From contig JAFSHF010000002.1 in assembly GCA_017440465.1 (NCBI GenBank), positions 1 through 50,403 on the forward strand: a stretch of DNA of 50,403 nt, read 5' to 3'. Every line of letters starts with the position of its first letter. The first letter of the stretch is position 1. Both the position numbers and the translations under genes were made by a program. Shown here one piece after another: positions 17,408-26,373 of the stretch. The notes beneath the pieces were generated by a model. It saw nothing but the letters and a program-made list of their open reading frames with translations, was not told the origin of the DNA and made no database searches. The stretch is from Clostridia bacterium. Its GTDB lineage: Bacteria > Bacillota > Clostridia > Oscillospirales > QAKW01.

Positions 17408-17653
17408 ATGAGACAAGAAACGATTTCCTTTAAAATTAAAAAAGACGAGCAATTAGAGATGCGTGACATTCTTGCCACCGTCTACGATGCGCTGAAGGAA
17501 AAAGGATATAACCCCCTGAACCAGATCGTTGGTTATATTTTGAGCGAAGATCCCACCTACATTACCAATCATAATAACGCCCGCGCCCTGATCCGCAAGA
17601 TCGATCGGGATGAACTTTTGGGCGAATTGGTAAAATCTTATCTGGACAATTAA
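17408..17653 (+). CDS. ireB: IreB-family regulatory phosphoprotein (UPF0297)
   Basis: An 81-residue protein matching the UPF0297/IreB family along its whole length, with [19 protein letters not shown] and [20 protein letters not shown]. In Enterococcus, IreB is phosphorylated by the IreK kinase on threonines and affects cephalosporin resistance. CAGGAGG lies before the ATG. In many Firmicutes it precedes ruvX, but here it stands alone, with its own terminator. Confidence 0.92.
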   Translation: MRQETISFKIKKDEQLEMRDILATVYDALKEKGYNPLNQIVGYILSEDPTYITNHNNARALIRKIDRDELLGELVKSYLDN

Positions 17654-17656
17654 AGA

Positions 17657-17692
17657 AAATTCCGCAGTGCTTGGCACTGCGGAATTTTTATT
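17657..17692 (+). terminator. ireB terminator
   Basis: Perfect 14-bp arms 17657-17670 and 17674-17687 with a TTG loop and a T tract. The next promoter begins at its end. Confidence 0.9.
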
Positions 17693-17719
17693 GACCTTTT
17701 TTCCATAAAAGTATATAAT
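17691..17719 (+). promoter_or_regulatory. Promoter of the PLP-enzyme gene
   Basis: TTGACC at 17691-17696 and TATAAT at 17714-17719 with 17 nt between, 37 nt before the ATG. Confidence 0.82.
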
Positions 17720-17755
17720 ATATTTTGTCGAATTGAAAATTGAAGGAGCACATCT

Positions 17756-18991
17756 ATGTTTGATATTCAAAAAGCAGATCAAAAAGCAATGGAGATGATC
17801 GCCCCCGCGGTGAAGGAAGCGGAAGAGATCTCCTTTTTCACCACCGAGCGGGTGATGGAAGCCTTTCGGGAAGAGCGGGTCAGCGAAGCGCATTTTGCAG
17901 GCTCCACCGGCTATGGCTACGGTGACCGCGGCCGCGATACCTTAGATAAGGTCTTTGCCCGCGCCTTAGAAGCAGAGGATGCGTTGGTCCGCCCCCATTT
18001 TATTTCGGGCACCCATACCCTCACCGTGGCACTCTTCGGCGTTCTGCGCCCCGGCGATATTATGCTGGCGGCCACCGGAAAACCCTATGATACCTTAGAC
18101 GAAGTGATCGGCCTGCAGCCCAACGGCGACGGTTCGCTGGCGGATTTCGGCATTGAATATCAGCAACTGGATCTCAAAGACGGCGAGATCGATTATGCCG
18201 GCTTGGAAAAAGCCTTGGAGCAACCCAAGGTCAAGATGGTCTTTTTGCAGAAATCCAAGGGCTATCAGGATCGCCCCACCTTATCCTCCAAGGAGATCGG
18301 GCGGGTGGCGCAGTTTGTCCACGAGATCCGCCCTGAAGTCATCGTTATGGTGGATAACTGCTACGGCGAATTCTGCGAGCGGCACGAGCCCACCTATTAC
18401 GGCGCCGACCTGATGGCAGGCTCTTTAATTAAGAACGCGGGCGGCGGCATTGCCCCCACCGGCGGCTATATCGCAGGCCGCGCCGACCTGATCGAGCTTT
18501 GCTCCTATCGGCTGACCTCGGCAGGCATCGGCAGAGAAAGCGGTTGTACCTTAAGTATTTTAAGAGAACTGTATCAAGGGCTGTTCTTAGCGCCCCATGT
18601 GGTCCTGCAGGCGAAAAAGACAGCGATGTTTGCCGCGGCGATGCTGGAGCAGATGGGCTGCGAATGTGCCCCTGCCCACGATGCTCCCCGCTACGATATT
18701 ATTCAGACGCTGACGGTCGGCTCCCCCGAGCGGATGCTGGCCTTTTGCAAGGGCATCCAGGCAGGCTCTCCGGTGGATAGCTTTGTCACCCCCGAGGCGT
18801 GGGATATGCCGGGGTATGATGCTCCTGTGGTGATGGCGGCAGGTGCCTTTGTGATGGGCGCGTCCATCGAGCTTTCTGCCGACGGACCCATCAAGCCGCC
18901 CTATATCGTCTTTCTGCAGGGCGGGCTGACCTTTGAGAGCGGTCGGCTGGGCATTTTGAGAGCCATTAAGGAAATCAACGACCAAGATTAA
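17756..18991 (+). CDS. Methionine gamma-lyase family (YnbB/aluminium-resistance type) PLP enzyme
   Basis: A 411-residue fold-type I PLP enzyme of the family once named aluminium resistance protein. GSTGYGYGDRGRDTLD and the glycine-rich ISGTHTLTVALFG segment are typical. The PLP Lys is expected in SLIKNAGGGIAPTGGY. Activity on sulfur amino acids (C-S lyase type) is annotated for the family but not proven for most members. The gene is a single unit with its own promoter. Confidence 0.88.
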   Translation: MFDIQKADQKAMEMIAPAVKEAEEISFFTTERVMEAFREERVSEAHFAGSTGYGYGDRGRDTLDKVFARALEAEDALVRPHFISGTHTLTVALFGVLRPGDIMLAATGKPYDTLDEVIGLQPNGDGSLADFGIEYQQLDLKDGEIDYAGLEKALEQPKVKMVFLQKSKGYQDRPTLSSKEIGRVAQFVHEIRPEVIVMVDNCYGEFCERHEPTYYGADLMAGSLIKNAGGGIAPTGGYIAGRADLIELCSYRLTSAGIGRESGCTLSILRELYQGLFLAPHVVLQAKKTAMFAAAMLEQMGCECAPAHDAPRYDIIQTLTVGSPERMLAFCKGIQAGSPVDSFVTPEAWDMPGYDAPVVMAAGAFVMGASIELSADGPIKPPYIVFLQGGLTFESGRLGILRAIKEINDQD

Positions 18992-19007
18992 AAGCAACAA
19001 CCAATTA

Positions 19008-19036
19008 TTGACAGTGTTCTTAAATAGTTGTATAAT
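19008..19036 (+). promoter_or_regulatory. Consensus promoter of the HAD pair
   Basis: TTGACA at 19008-19013 and TATAAT at 19031-19036 with exactly 17 nt between: a perfect sigma-A promoter. Confidence 0.92.
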
Positions 19037-19076
19037 AAATAAAATAATGAATAAATAAACAAAGGAGATTCAAAAA

Positions 19077-19907
19077 ATGAAGATTCGCGCTGTTTTAATG
19101 GATATGGACGGTACCGCGTTGGGCAAAGGCCAGGTCGCCATCTCGATGAAAAATATGGCCGCCATCCAAAAGGCAATTGAAAACGGGATTCATATCATCC
19201 CCTGCACCGGCCGTGTTTTTGATATGATGCCGCCCCAACTGCTGACCCACCCCGGCATCCGCTACTATATCACCTGCCACGGTGCCCGCGTTTATGATCG
19301 GGAGACCGGCGAATCCATCTATGAAGATACCATCCCCGCCGCGCAATCGGCCGAGCTGATGAAGCTGCTGGAAGGCAAGGGCTATTATAACGAAATTGCC
19401 GCCGACGCGACCATCTATTTTGAAAAGGCCGTTACCGAGCCTTTCGATATGAACGTTGTCCCCGAGCATCATATCTGGTATCTGCGGGACCATTGCTATA
19501 AGGAAGTGGAGAAACCCTCCGAGTACTTCCTTGAGAATAACGTTTGCGTAGAAAAGATGAACATCTACGGCATCCCTGCCGAAGAGCAGCAAGAGATCTA
19601 CGATGCGGTCACCGCCAGCGGCTTTATCGGCCATACCCGCCCCGGCGCAGGTGCCAATCTGGAATTCCTGCACGCAGGTTTGGATAAGCTGGACGCCGTC
19701 GAAGTGGTTTTGGAAAAATTAGGTCTCTCTTGGGAAGACTGCCTTGCCATCGGCGATAGTAGCAGCGATTATGCCATCATCCAAAAGAGCGGTGTCGGCA
19801 TCGCGATGGGCAACGCTCCCGATAATATCAAAGCCGCGGCCGACGATGTCACCGGTCTCAATACCGAGGACGGTCTGGCGCAAGCTTTTGAAAAATACTT
19901 ATTCTAA
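19077..19907 (+). CDS. Cof-type HAD hydrolase
   Basis: A 276-residue HAD phosphatase with a C2-type cap. Motif I is MDMDGTALG (nucleophile and acid/base Asp), motif II lies in PCTGR, and motif IV is GDSSSDY. The usual GDxxND Asn is replaced by Ser in that last motif, while the second Asp remains. A sugar phosphate or nucleotide substrate is likely but not shown. AAAGGAG is upstream. The second HAD gene starts 13 nt after its stop. Confidence 0.88.
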   Translation: MKIRAVLMDMDGTALGKGQVAISMKNMAAIQKAIENGIHIIPCTGRVFDMMPPQLLTHPGIRYYITCHGARVYDRETGESIYEDTIPAAQSAELMKLLEGKGYYNEIAADATIYFEKAVTEPFDMNVVPEHHIWYLRDHCYKEVEKPSEYFLENNVCVEKMNIYGIPAEEQQEIYDAVTASGFIGHTRPGAGANLEFLHAGLDKLDAVEVVLEKLGLSWEDCLAIGDSSSDYAIIQKSGVGIAMGNAPDNIKAAADDVTGLNTEDGLAQAFEKYLF

Positions 19908-19920
19908 GAGGATAGCACCA

Positions 19921-20769
19921 ATGAGCAAGAAATTTTTAGTTTGCATTGATTCCGACGGTTGCGCCTTTGATACCATGGAGGTCAAGCACAAGGAGTGCTT
20001 CTGCCCCGCCTATATTAACTATTTCGGCTTGCAACCGGTCTCCAAATACGCCCGCGACGCTTGGGATTTTGCCAATCTTTATTCCCGCTATCGCGGCATC
20101 CACCGTATCCTCGCCCTGCTTAAAGCACTGGACGTTCTGGAAGATCGCGCCGAGGTCAAGGAACGCAAGTTTACTCCCCCTGCGCTGAAAGAACTGCGCG
20201 CCTATGTGGACGCAGGCCTGCCTTTGAGCCATACAGGATTGGAAGACTATCTCAAAGACCACCCCGACGCGCAGGAGATCCGCACCACCTTGGAATGGTC
20301 CATCAACGTCAACGAGCGTGTTTCCGAGCTGGTGCACGGTGTGCCCCCCTTCCCCTATGTGCGCGAGTGCTTGGAGAAACTGCACGAGCAAGCGGATATC
20401 GTCATCGTTTCCGCCACCCAGCAATTAGCGCTGGAACGGGAATGGGGCGAAAACGGTCTGCTCCCGCTGATCACCGCAGTGAAAGGTCAGGAAAGCGGCA
20501 ATAAGACCGAGATCATCGCCTCGCTGAAGGATCAATACGGTCCCGACTGCGTTCTGATGATCGGCGACGCCCCCGGCGACCTCAAAGCCGCCAAGGCAAA
20601 CAATGCGCTCTTCTACCCCATCTGCCCCGATAAAGAAGCAGAAAGCTGGGCAAACTTCGGCGACTGTATGGACGCCTTCTTCAGCGGCACCTACGCCGGC
20701 GCAAAGGAAGAAGCCAATATCGCCTATTTCAATACCCTTCTGCCCGAACAACCCTATTGGGTAAAATAA
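19921..20769 (+). CDS. HAD-like hydrolase, DSDGC variant
   Basis: A 282-residue HAD-superfamily protein with a large helical cap. Motif I reads CIDSDGCAFDTME, where a Cys follows DxDG instead of the usual Thr/Val. Motif II is in VSATQQ, and motif IV is MIGDAPGDLKAAK. A Thr/Ser-poor motif I is tolerated in the superfamily, so activity is plausible. The longer frame from 19744 overlaps the preceding gene; AGAGGA precedes the ATG at 19921. It forms a two-gene operon with the Cof-type HAD. Confidence 0.82.
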   Translation: MSKKFLVCIDSDGCAFDTMEVKHKECFCPAYINYFGLQPVSKYARDAWDFANLYSRYRGIHRILALLKALDVLEDRAEVKERKFTPPALKELRAYVDAGLPLSHTGLEDYLKDHPDAQEIRTTLEWSINVNERVSELVHGVPPFPYVRECLEKLHEQADIVIVSATQQLALEREWGENGLLPLITAVKGQESGNKTEIIASLKDQYGPDCVLMIGDAPGDLKAAKANNALFYPICPDKEAESWANFGDCMDAFFSGTYAGAKEEANIAYFNTLLPEQPYWVK

Positions 20770-20781
20770 TCGCAAAACATC

Positions 20782-20813
20782 AAACCCGCCTCGATCGAGG
20801 CGGGTTTTTCTTT
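20782..20813 (+). terminator. Terminator of the HAD operon
   Basis: Perfect 11-bp arms 20782-20792 and 20797-20807 around GATC, followed by a T-rich run. Confidence 0.92.
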
Positions 20814-20907
20814 TTTTGCAGCCAGCGGTTGCGAAAAGTTCTATAATTTTTTCAAGATCGGTGCGTAAGATAATAATGATAATATTTTTTGAAAAAGGGA
20901 GAAGATT

Positions 20908-22320
20908 ATGACCATCGATCTGAACGGACATACCGAGAATAAATATTTCGGGACCGACGGCTTCCGCGGGGAAGCCAATGTGGGGCTGACTTCGATGCAC
21001 GCCTACCGCATCGGTCGGTTTTTGGGTTGGTACTTTGCTAATCCGATTTCGGGCTGCAATAAGCAGAATTACCGCCCCCGCATTGTTATCGGCAAGGATA
21101 CCCGCCGCTCCAGCTATATGCTGGAATATTCCATTGTGGCGGGATTGACCGCCTCGGGTGCCGATGCCTATATGCTGCACGTCACCACCACCCCCAGCGT
21201 CACCTATGTAACGCGGCAGGACGAGTTTGATTGCGGTGTGATGATCACCGCCTCTCACAATCCCTTTTACGACAACGGCATTAAGATCATCAACCGCTTT
21301 GGCGAAAAGCTGGATAACGCCACTGCCGCCCTCATCGAAGCCTATCTGGACGGCAATCTGGATCTATTAGGTGTAAAGAAAGAAGACTTGCCGGTGGCGC
21401 ACCGCGAAAATCTGGGCGGGATCATCGACTATGTGGCGGGGCGCAACCGCTATATCGGCTATCTCATTTCGGTGGCGGCCCATTCCTATAAAAACCTGCG
21501 GATCGGCTTGGATTGCGCCAACGGCGCGGCTTGGAACATTGCCAAATCCATCTTTGAAGCACTGGGCGCGCAGGTCTATCTCACCGGTGCCTCCCCCGAC
21601 GGCTTAAACATCAACCGCGATTGCGGCTCCACCCATATTGAAAACCTGCGTTCTTTGGTCACCGAGCAACATTTGGATGCGGGCTTTGCCTTCGATGGCG
21701 ATGCCGACCGCTGTATTGCGGTCGACGAGCAAGGAACCATTGTCGACGGCGACACGATGCTGTTCATCTTAGCAACCCGCTTGAAACAGCGTGGAATGTT
21801 GGATCAGGATACAGTGGTAGCGACGGTTATGTCCAACACCGGTGTGGAGCGGGCGTTAGCCAAAGAAGGCATCCGCTGTATCCGCACCAATGTGGGCGAC
21901 CGCTTCATCTATGAAGCGATGCAAAAGGGCGGCTATCGGCTGGGCGGCGAGCAATCAGGGCATATCATCCTGCGTAAATATGCCACCACCGGCGACGGAC
22001 TGCTGACCGCCATTATGATCGCCGAGCAGATGCTGGACGAAAAACTCCCCCTCTCTGCCCTTGCCAAACCGGTGGTCTATCTTCCCCAAATGGAAAAGAA
22101 CATCCCCGCCGCCGATAAAAGCGCGGTGATCCAACATCCCCAAGTGCAAGAGACGTTGCAAAAAATCAAAGACCGCCTCGGCGATGCAGGCCGCATTCTC
22201 TTGCGGGAAAGCGGCACCGAACCGATGGTTCGCATTATGGTAGAGGCAGAGACCGAGGAACTTTGCCAAACGACCATCGACGAGATGGCAGAAACCATCC
22301 ATTCTGTCCAAAAGGTGTAA
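20908..22320 (+). CDS. glmM: Phosphoglucosamine mutase
   Basis: A 470-residue alpha-D-phosphohexomutase. FGTDGFRGEAN opens the protein, the phosphoserine loop is ITASHNPFYDNGIK, the metal loop DGDADR, the sugar loop GGEQSGH and the phosphate loop RESGTEPMVRIM. GEQSGH together with TTGDGLLTA fits GlmM better than PgcA-type mutases, so conversion of glucosamine 6-phosphate to glucosamine 1-phosphate for cell-wall precursors is expected. It is slightly longer than typical GlmM (about 450), with extra residues around NPISGCNKQNYRP. A second mutase of the PgcA type is at 47911-49626. Confidence 0.88.
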   Translation: MTIDLNGHTENKYFGTDGFRGEANVGLTSMHAYRIGRFLGWYFANPISGCNKQNYRPRIVIGKDTRRSSYMLEYSIVAGLTASGADAYMLHVTTTPSVTYVTRQDEFDCGVMITASHNPFYDNGIKIINRFGEKLDNATAALIEAYLDGNLDLLGVKKEDLPVAHRENLGGIIDYVAGRNRYIGYLISVAAHSYKNLRIGLDCANGAAWNIAKSIFEALGAQVYLTGASPDGLNINRDCGSTHIENLRSLVTEQHLDAGFAFDGDADRCIAVDEQGTIVDGDTMLFILATRLKQRGMLDQDTVVATVMSNTGVERALAKEGIRCIRTNVGDRFIYEAMQKGGYRLGGEQSGHIILRKYATTGDGLLTAIMIAEQMLDEKLPLSALAKPVVYLPQMEKNIPAADKSAVIQHPQVQETLQKIKDRLGDAGRILLRESGTEPMVRIMVEAETEELCQTTIDEMAETIHSVQKV

Positions 22321-22342
22321 TTTTACACCGCATAAATAGTAA

Positions 22343-22371
22343 AAAAATCCACCGCAACGCGGTGGATTTTT
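22343..22371. terminator. Bidirectional terminator of glmM and the GH2 gene
   Basis: Perfect 13-bp arms 22343-22355 and 22359-22371 with an AAC loop lie between convergent genes. Confidence 0.92.
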
Positions 22372-22379
22372 CAATTTGT

Positions 22380-24626
22380 TTACTTTTTCTTGGGTGCTTT
22401 GATCTTATTGAGCTTGGCGTTGATATCCAGCAACTGCTCTTTGGTGAATTTCACATCCATCATACCGCCCATCAAAGTAAACAGGCGCAGAACGGTGAAG
22501 CCGCCCATCATTGCCATCATTTCGGGGCCCACTTCAAAGCCTGCGGCTTGCATCTTGCCGTCTTTACCGCCCATCATTTTGCCGAACATGGTCATAAAGA
22601 GCAGTTTGCCCTGCATGGTGCTGATGACATCGCTCATCTTATCGTTCAAGGAAAGGTAACCTTCCTTGGTTTCGATATCGAACCAATTGAGGATCGCGCC
22701 CTTTTCCTGCAGGCGATAGCTTTCGTTGAAGGTCTCCACCTTGCGGATAACGCTCTCGTCCTTAAAATCGCCGGCGACAGCGACCAGTTTGGTCTCGCCC
22801 ACATTGGGTACATCGAAATAGAAGAAATGATCTTCTGCCGCTTTTTTGCCCAGGCTGACACCGTTGGCAAACAGTTCTACTTCGGGCAGGTTAGAATAGA
22901 CCGTTACCTTGGTCACCTCTTCCACGCGGTCGATATACCGCTTGCCGCAGAGATGGACAAAGGGATCCTCGGAAAGCCATGCTTTATAGGCATAGAAGGA
23001 ATCCTTCTTATACTTACGGTCGAAGGTGATCAAACCCTTATGGTTCTGACCGTTCTCGCCGCCTTCGTTGCGGGCGTCGGCACCGAAATCAAACATATTC
23101 CAGACATGGGTTGCCCAGAGATACTTGCGGGAGAAGAACTGCTTGATCAACTCCTCGTGGTAATACGCCTGATATTCTTCGGTATAATCGCCCTGGCGGG
23201 GATCGGAAGTATGCCAATTCAACGCTTCGCAACCGTATTCGGAGCAACCGATGGGAATGTTGGGATGGGTTTTATGGAAATTATCAAACCAAGGACCGTT
23301 CATATCGGTCTCGCCGCCATACCAACCGAAATAGTGGTTATAGGAAACGACATCGGGGATCTGCAGATAGGGATCATCGATCTTACACATCGAGACTGCC
23401 GCAATGGTGGTCTTGCGGGTGGGATCCATTTCGTGGCAAAGATCATTCAAAATATTGTGGTTCTCCAGCAGATCATCATCGGAACCGCCGATACCGATCT
23501 CATTGGAAAGCCCCCAAACAACGATGGAAGGATGGTTATAATTTTGAATGATCAGTTCCTTCATTTGAGAGATGGTGTTCTCTCTGCCGGTGGGCATATG
23601 CTTGGAGATATAGGGGATCTCCGCCCAGATGACCAAGCCCTTTTCGTCGCAGAGATCATAGAAATACTGATCGTGTTGATAATGGGCCAAGCGGATGGTG
23701 GTGGCACCCATTTCGCAGATCAATTCGATATCTTCTTCGTGGTGCTCGGGCAGCAGTGCATTACCGAAGCCCCAGCGATCCTGGTGGCGGGAAACGCCGC
23801 GCAGGGGGTATTCTTCTCCATTGAGGATGAAGCCGCGGTCGGGATCGATCTCAAAGGTGCGGCAACCAAAGCGGGCGGAAACGGTATCCAGAACCTTGCC
23901 GTCTTCCATCAACTCCACCTTGGCAGTATAGAGATAGGGATCTTTTTTACCGTTCCAGAGATGAACGTTATTCAGCAACAGAACCGCTTTTTGCTCATCG
24001 GTAACCCCTTGGGTGACCAACGCGCCTTCGGCATCATAGATGCTGAAGCAAAGCCCTTGACCCATCTTGGTATTGGTGAGATAGGCTTCGATCTCCACCT
24101 TGGCATCGGTGCCTTCGATGGCGGGAGTCACCTTCAGGCCCGGACCGCCGAAATAATCTAAATCAAAATGGGATTCGGGTACGCAGATGAGGTTGACATC
24201 GCGATACAGACCGCCATAGAAAGTAAAGTCTGCCATCTGGGGATAAACGGTCTCATTGGCGGCGTTATCCACCACGATCGCCAGCAGGTTCATCGCCTCC
24301 AGCGCATCGGTGAGATCCACGCGCCAGGTGGAATAACCGCCGTGGTGGGTAGCCAGCTTCTTGCCGTTGAGATAAACCTCGGCGGAAGAATTGGCGCCCT
24401 TGATCTCTAAATAATAACGAGCGGCTTCGGGCAGATCCATCTTATCGATGGTCTTGGCATACACGCAACTGCCGCGGAAATAATCGTTATCTCCGTCCTG
24501 CCCGTCAATGGCATTCCAGGAATGGGGCAGATTAACAAAATTCCAATTGGCGGGAATGGCGGCGGGAACGGCGGATTCGCCCTTGCCGAACGCCCATTTT
24601 CTGTTTAAATTTACGATTGTTCTCAT
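22380..24626 (-). CDS. GH2 glycosidase, likely beta-glucuronidase
   Basis: A 748-residue family 2 glycoside hydrolase without signal peptide. Domains: jelly-roll sugar-binding (about 1-165), Ig-like (166-262), TIM barrel (263-560), a further beta domain to about 630 and a long tail. Acid/base Glu376 is in WGLSNE and nucleophile Glu463 in CSEYG. Asn528-His-Lys530 fits the NxK carboxylate-binding motif of beta-glucuronidases, though some GH2 beta-galactosidases have similar sequences. The neighbouring symporter and hexuronate operon favour glucuronide hydrolysis. The tail (about 660-725) is unusually rich in Met and Gly. It has its own promoter and GGAGG. Confidence 0.85.
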   Translation of the reverse strand: MRTIVNLNRKWAFGKGESAVPAAIPANWNFVNLPHSWNAIDGQDGDNDYFRGSCVYAKTIDKMDLPEAARYYLEIKGANSSAEVYLNGKKLATHHGGYSTWRVDLTDALEAMNLLAIVVDNAANETVYPQMADFTFYGGLYRDVNLICVPESHFDLDYFGGPGLKVTPAIEGTDAKVEIEAYLTNTKMGQGLCFSIYDAEGALVTQGVTDEQKAVLLLNNVHLWNGKKDPYLYTAKVELMEDGKVLDTVSARFGCRTFEIDPDRGFILNGEEYPLRGVSRHQDRWGFGNALLPEHHEEDIELICEMGATTIRLAHYQHDQYFYDLCDEKGLVIWAEIPYISKHMPTGRENTISQMKELIIQNYNHPSIVVWGLSNEIGIGGSDDDLLENHNILNDLCHEMDPTRKTTIAAVSMCKIDDPYLQIPDVVSYNHYFGWYGGETDMNGPWFDNFHKTHPNIPIGCSEYGCEALNWHTSDPRQGDYTEEYQAYYHEELIKQFFSRKYLWATHVWNMFDFGADARNEGGENGQNHKGLITFDRKYKKDSFYAYKAWLSEDPFVHLCGKRYIDRVEEVTKVTVYSNLPEVELFANGVSLGKKAAEDHFFYFDVPNVGETKLVAVAGDFKDESVIRKVETFNESYRLQEKGAILNWFDIETKEGYLSLNDKMSDVISTMQGKLLFMTMFGKMMGGKDGKMQAAGFEVGPEMMAMMGGFTVLRLFTLMGGMMDVKFTKEQLLDINAKLNKIKAPKKK

Positions 24627-24656
24627 TGATTTCCTCCGTAATTATAGTCTGATCTA

Positions 24657-24685
24657 ATTATAAAATAACTCCAAACAAATGTCTA
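24657..24685 (-). promoter_or_regulatory. Promoter of the GH2 gene
   Basis: On the minus strand TAGACA (24685-24680) and TATAAT (24662-24657) are 17 nt apart, downstream of the symporter terminator. The glycosidase can thus be made independently of the symporter. Confidence 0.68.
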
Positions 24686-24705
24686 TGAACATTCTTTGAA
24701 TTTTC

Positions 24706-24743
24706 AAAAAATGCCTGATCGCCGAAGCAATCAGGCATTTTTT
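24706..24743 (-). terminator. Symporter terminator
   Basis: 14-bp arms 24706-24719 and 24730-24743 with a 10-nt loop and T tract lie just after the symporter stop codon. Confidence 0.88.
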
Positions 24744-24752
24744 ATTGCTTTA

Positions 24753-26162
24753 TTATTCTTCGATCTCGCGACCGAGTTCTTTATTCATCTGAACCTTGGT
24801 CTTTTTATCCAGATTATAGATCAAGCCAAGGCCGACAAACTGCAGGATCGCAGAGAAGAGATAGGTGCCGGCGACCAGATAACGCATCCGAACCGCAACA
24901 TCCCAAGCCTGATTGCCTTCATCGGCACCCACATAACCGAGGGCGACCATCACGATCAGCACCAAGGAGGGGCCAACGCCCTGCGCAAGTTTACGGAAGA
25001 AGGAGTGCAGAGAATAAACCGTACCCTCTTCGCGCTTGCCGGTCTTCCATTCATTATAGTCGATGGCATCGCCCATCATCGCCCAGGAAACGGTGGAATA
25101 AATACCCAAGCCCAAGGCAAAGATCAGCTGGCAAAGAATATAGATCACCAGATCCAAGCCGGTATTATTGGGGAAGGTGATGAACAGGCCCAAGCCGGCA
25201 ACGATCGAAACGATGGAGCCGAAGGTGGCAAGCTCTTTCTTACCGAATTTCGCAACCATCGGGCGCGCCAACGGAGTGAACACCACGATGGGGATCATTG
25301 CAAACAACTGAACGATACCGGAGATCTGAACGTTCTTGAAGTAGGATTGGAAGATAACGGTAACAGCGGTAGCAGCACCCTGCATTCCGATGAACATACC
25401 CATCGCGGCAACGGTTGCGCCGATGGCGGGGCGGTTCTTCATAAAGTTACCGATCGCCTTAAAGACGTTGAACTTTTCACGCTCTTCTGCCAACTGAACC
25501 GGAATATCCACACGAATCTCGGTATTGCGGATCATAAGCTGGAAGCAGATGAAGCCCAGAACACCCATAATAAGAGCGGCGATGAATACCCGCTCACCGA
25601 TCAGGTTATTATCCTTATCATAAATAATGAAGGGCAGGATGACCATCGGCAGCATATTGCCGAAGATGGAGCCGACCGAACGCCAAGCGGAAAGGGATGC
25701 GCGGTCCTTGACATCGTTGGAGATCAAGGAAAGCAAAGAACCGTAAGGAACGTTGGCAATGGTATAGAATGCATCCCATACCACATAGCCGGCGATGAAG
25801 ATGATCATCTTCGCCCAGACCGGCGCATTGGGGAAGGGCAGGAAGCAGCAAGCACCGCCCACGATCAAGCCGATGGAACCGACCCAGATATACGTAAGGA
25901 ACTTGTTGCGCTTATACTGATGATTATCCGCATCGATGATGGAACCGATCAAAGGATCGTTGATGGCATCCCATACCTGAACAACGATCAGCAAAAGGGC
26001 ATACCAAAGATCCATCTTCATAAACTGCGTCCAGAAGATCGCCATGGTGCTCTTGAGCGCAAAACTCATGTTACAGCCCAGATCGCCCAGCGCATACGCG
26101 ATACTGTCGCGAATGCCAAACTTGCGATAGCCGTTTTCGTCTAATTTTACCTGTTTACTCAT
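24753..26162 (-). CDS. GPH-family glycoside/hexuronide:cation symporter
   Basis: A 469-residue MFS transporter with 12 hydrophobic helices. RDSIAYALGDLGCNMSF at the N-terminus, DAINDPLIGSIID after helix 2 and the loop RNKFLTYI are diagnostic for the GPH (MelB/GusB/UidB-like) group. Sodium- or proton-driven uptake of a glucuronide is the best guess given the adjacent GH2 gene. The start at 26162 is chosen over the longer frame from 26204 because GGAGG lies 12 nt upstream. An ATTATA on the plus strand at 26214-26219 is its likely -10, with a poor -35. Confidence 0.88.
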   Translation of the reverse strand: MSKQVKLDENGYRKFGIRDSIAYALGDLGCNMSFALKSTMAIFWTQFMKMDLWYALLLIVVQVWDAINDPLIGSIIDADNHQYKRNKFLTYIWVGSIGLIVGGACCFLPFPNAPVWAKMIIFIAGYVVWDAFYTIANVPYGSLLSLISNDVKDRASLSAWRSVGSIFGNMLPMVILPFIIYDKDNNLIGERVFIAALIMGVLGFICFQLMIRNTEIRVDIPVQLAEEREKFNVFKAIGNFMKNRPAIGATVAAMGMFIGMQGAATAVTVIFQSYFKNVQISGIVQLFAMIPIVVFTPLARPMVAKFGKKELATFGSIVSIVAGLGLFITFPNNTGLDLVIYILCQLIFALGLGIYSTVSWAMMGDAIDYNEWKTGKREEGTVYSLHSFFRKLAQGVGPSLVLIVMVALGYVGADEGNQAWDVAVRMRYLVAGTYLFSAILQFVGLGLIYNLDKKTKVQMNKELGREIEE

Positions 26163-26295
26163 TTTAGCTAAATTCCTCCCATTTATTAAAATCTTTCGGG
26201 TCATACTACCTTAATTATAAACAACTTTCGACGATATAGTGAGTATTATTTTAATTATTTTTTGTATTTTTTTAATGTTATTCCCGCAAAATCTA

Positions 26296-26324
26296 TTGAA
26301 AATCCGTGCAAAATGTACTATAAT
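26296..26324 (+). promoter_or_regulatory. Promoter of the first AraC regulator
   Basis: TTGAAA at 26296-26301 and TATAAT at 26319-26324, 17 nt apart. It is divergent from the symporter, so a regulator bound here could control both. Confidence 0.8.
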
Positions 26325-26373
26325 TATTCTAAGGTTGAAAAAAATTGTTTTAGTTTACCAAAGGAGGCAGGTT

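Noticed and set aside
22263..24161. 632-residue plus-strand open frame opposite the GH2 gene
   Set aside because: It starts within glmM, crosses a terminator and has no domain; a shadow of the GH2 gene.
24696..26144. 482-residue plus-strand open frame opposite the GPH symporter
   Set aside because: Polar, His/Gln/Asp-rich mirror of a membrane protein; it starts in a terminator.
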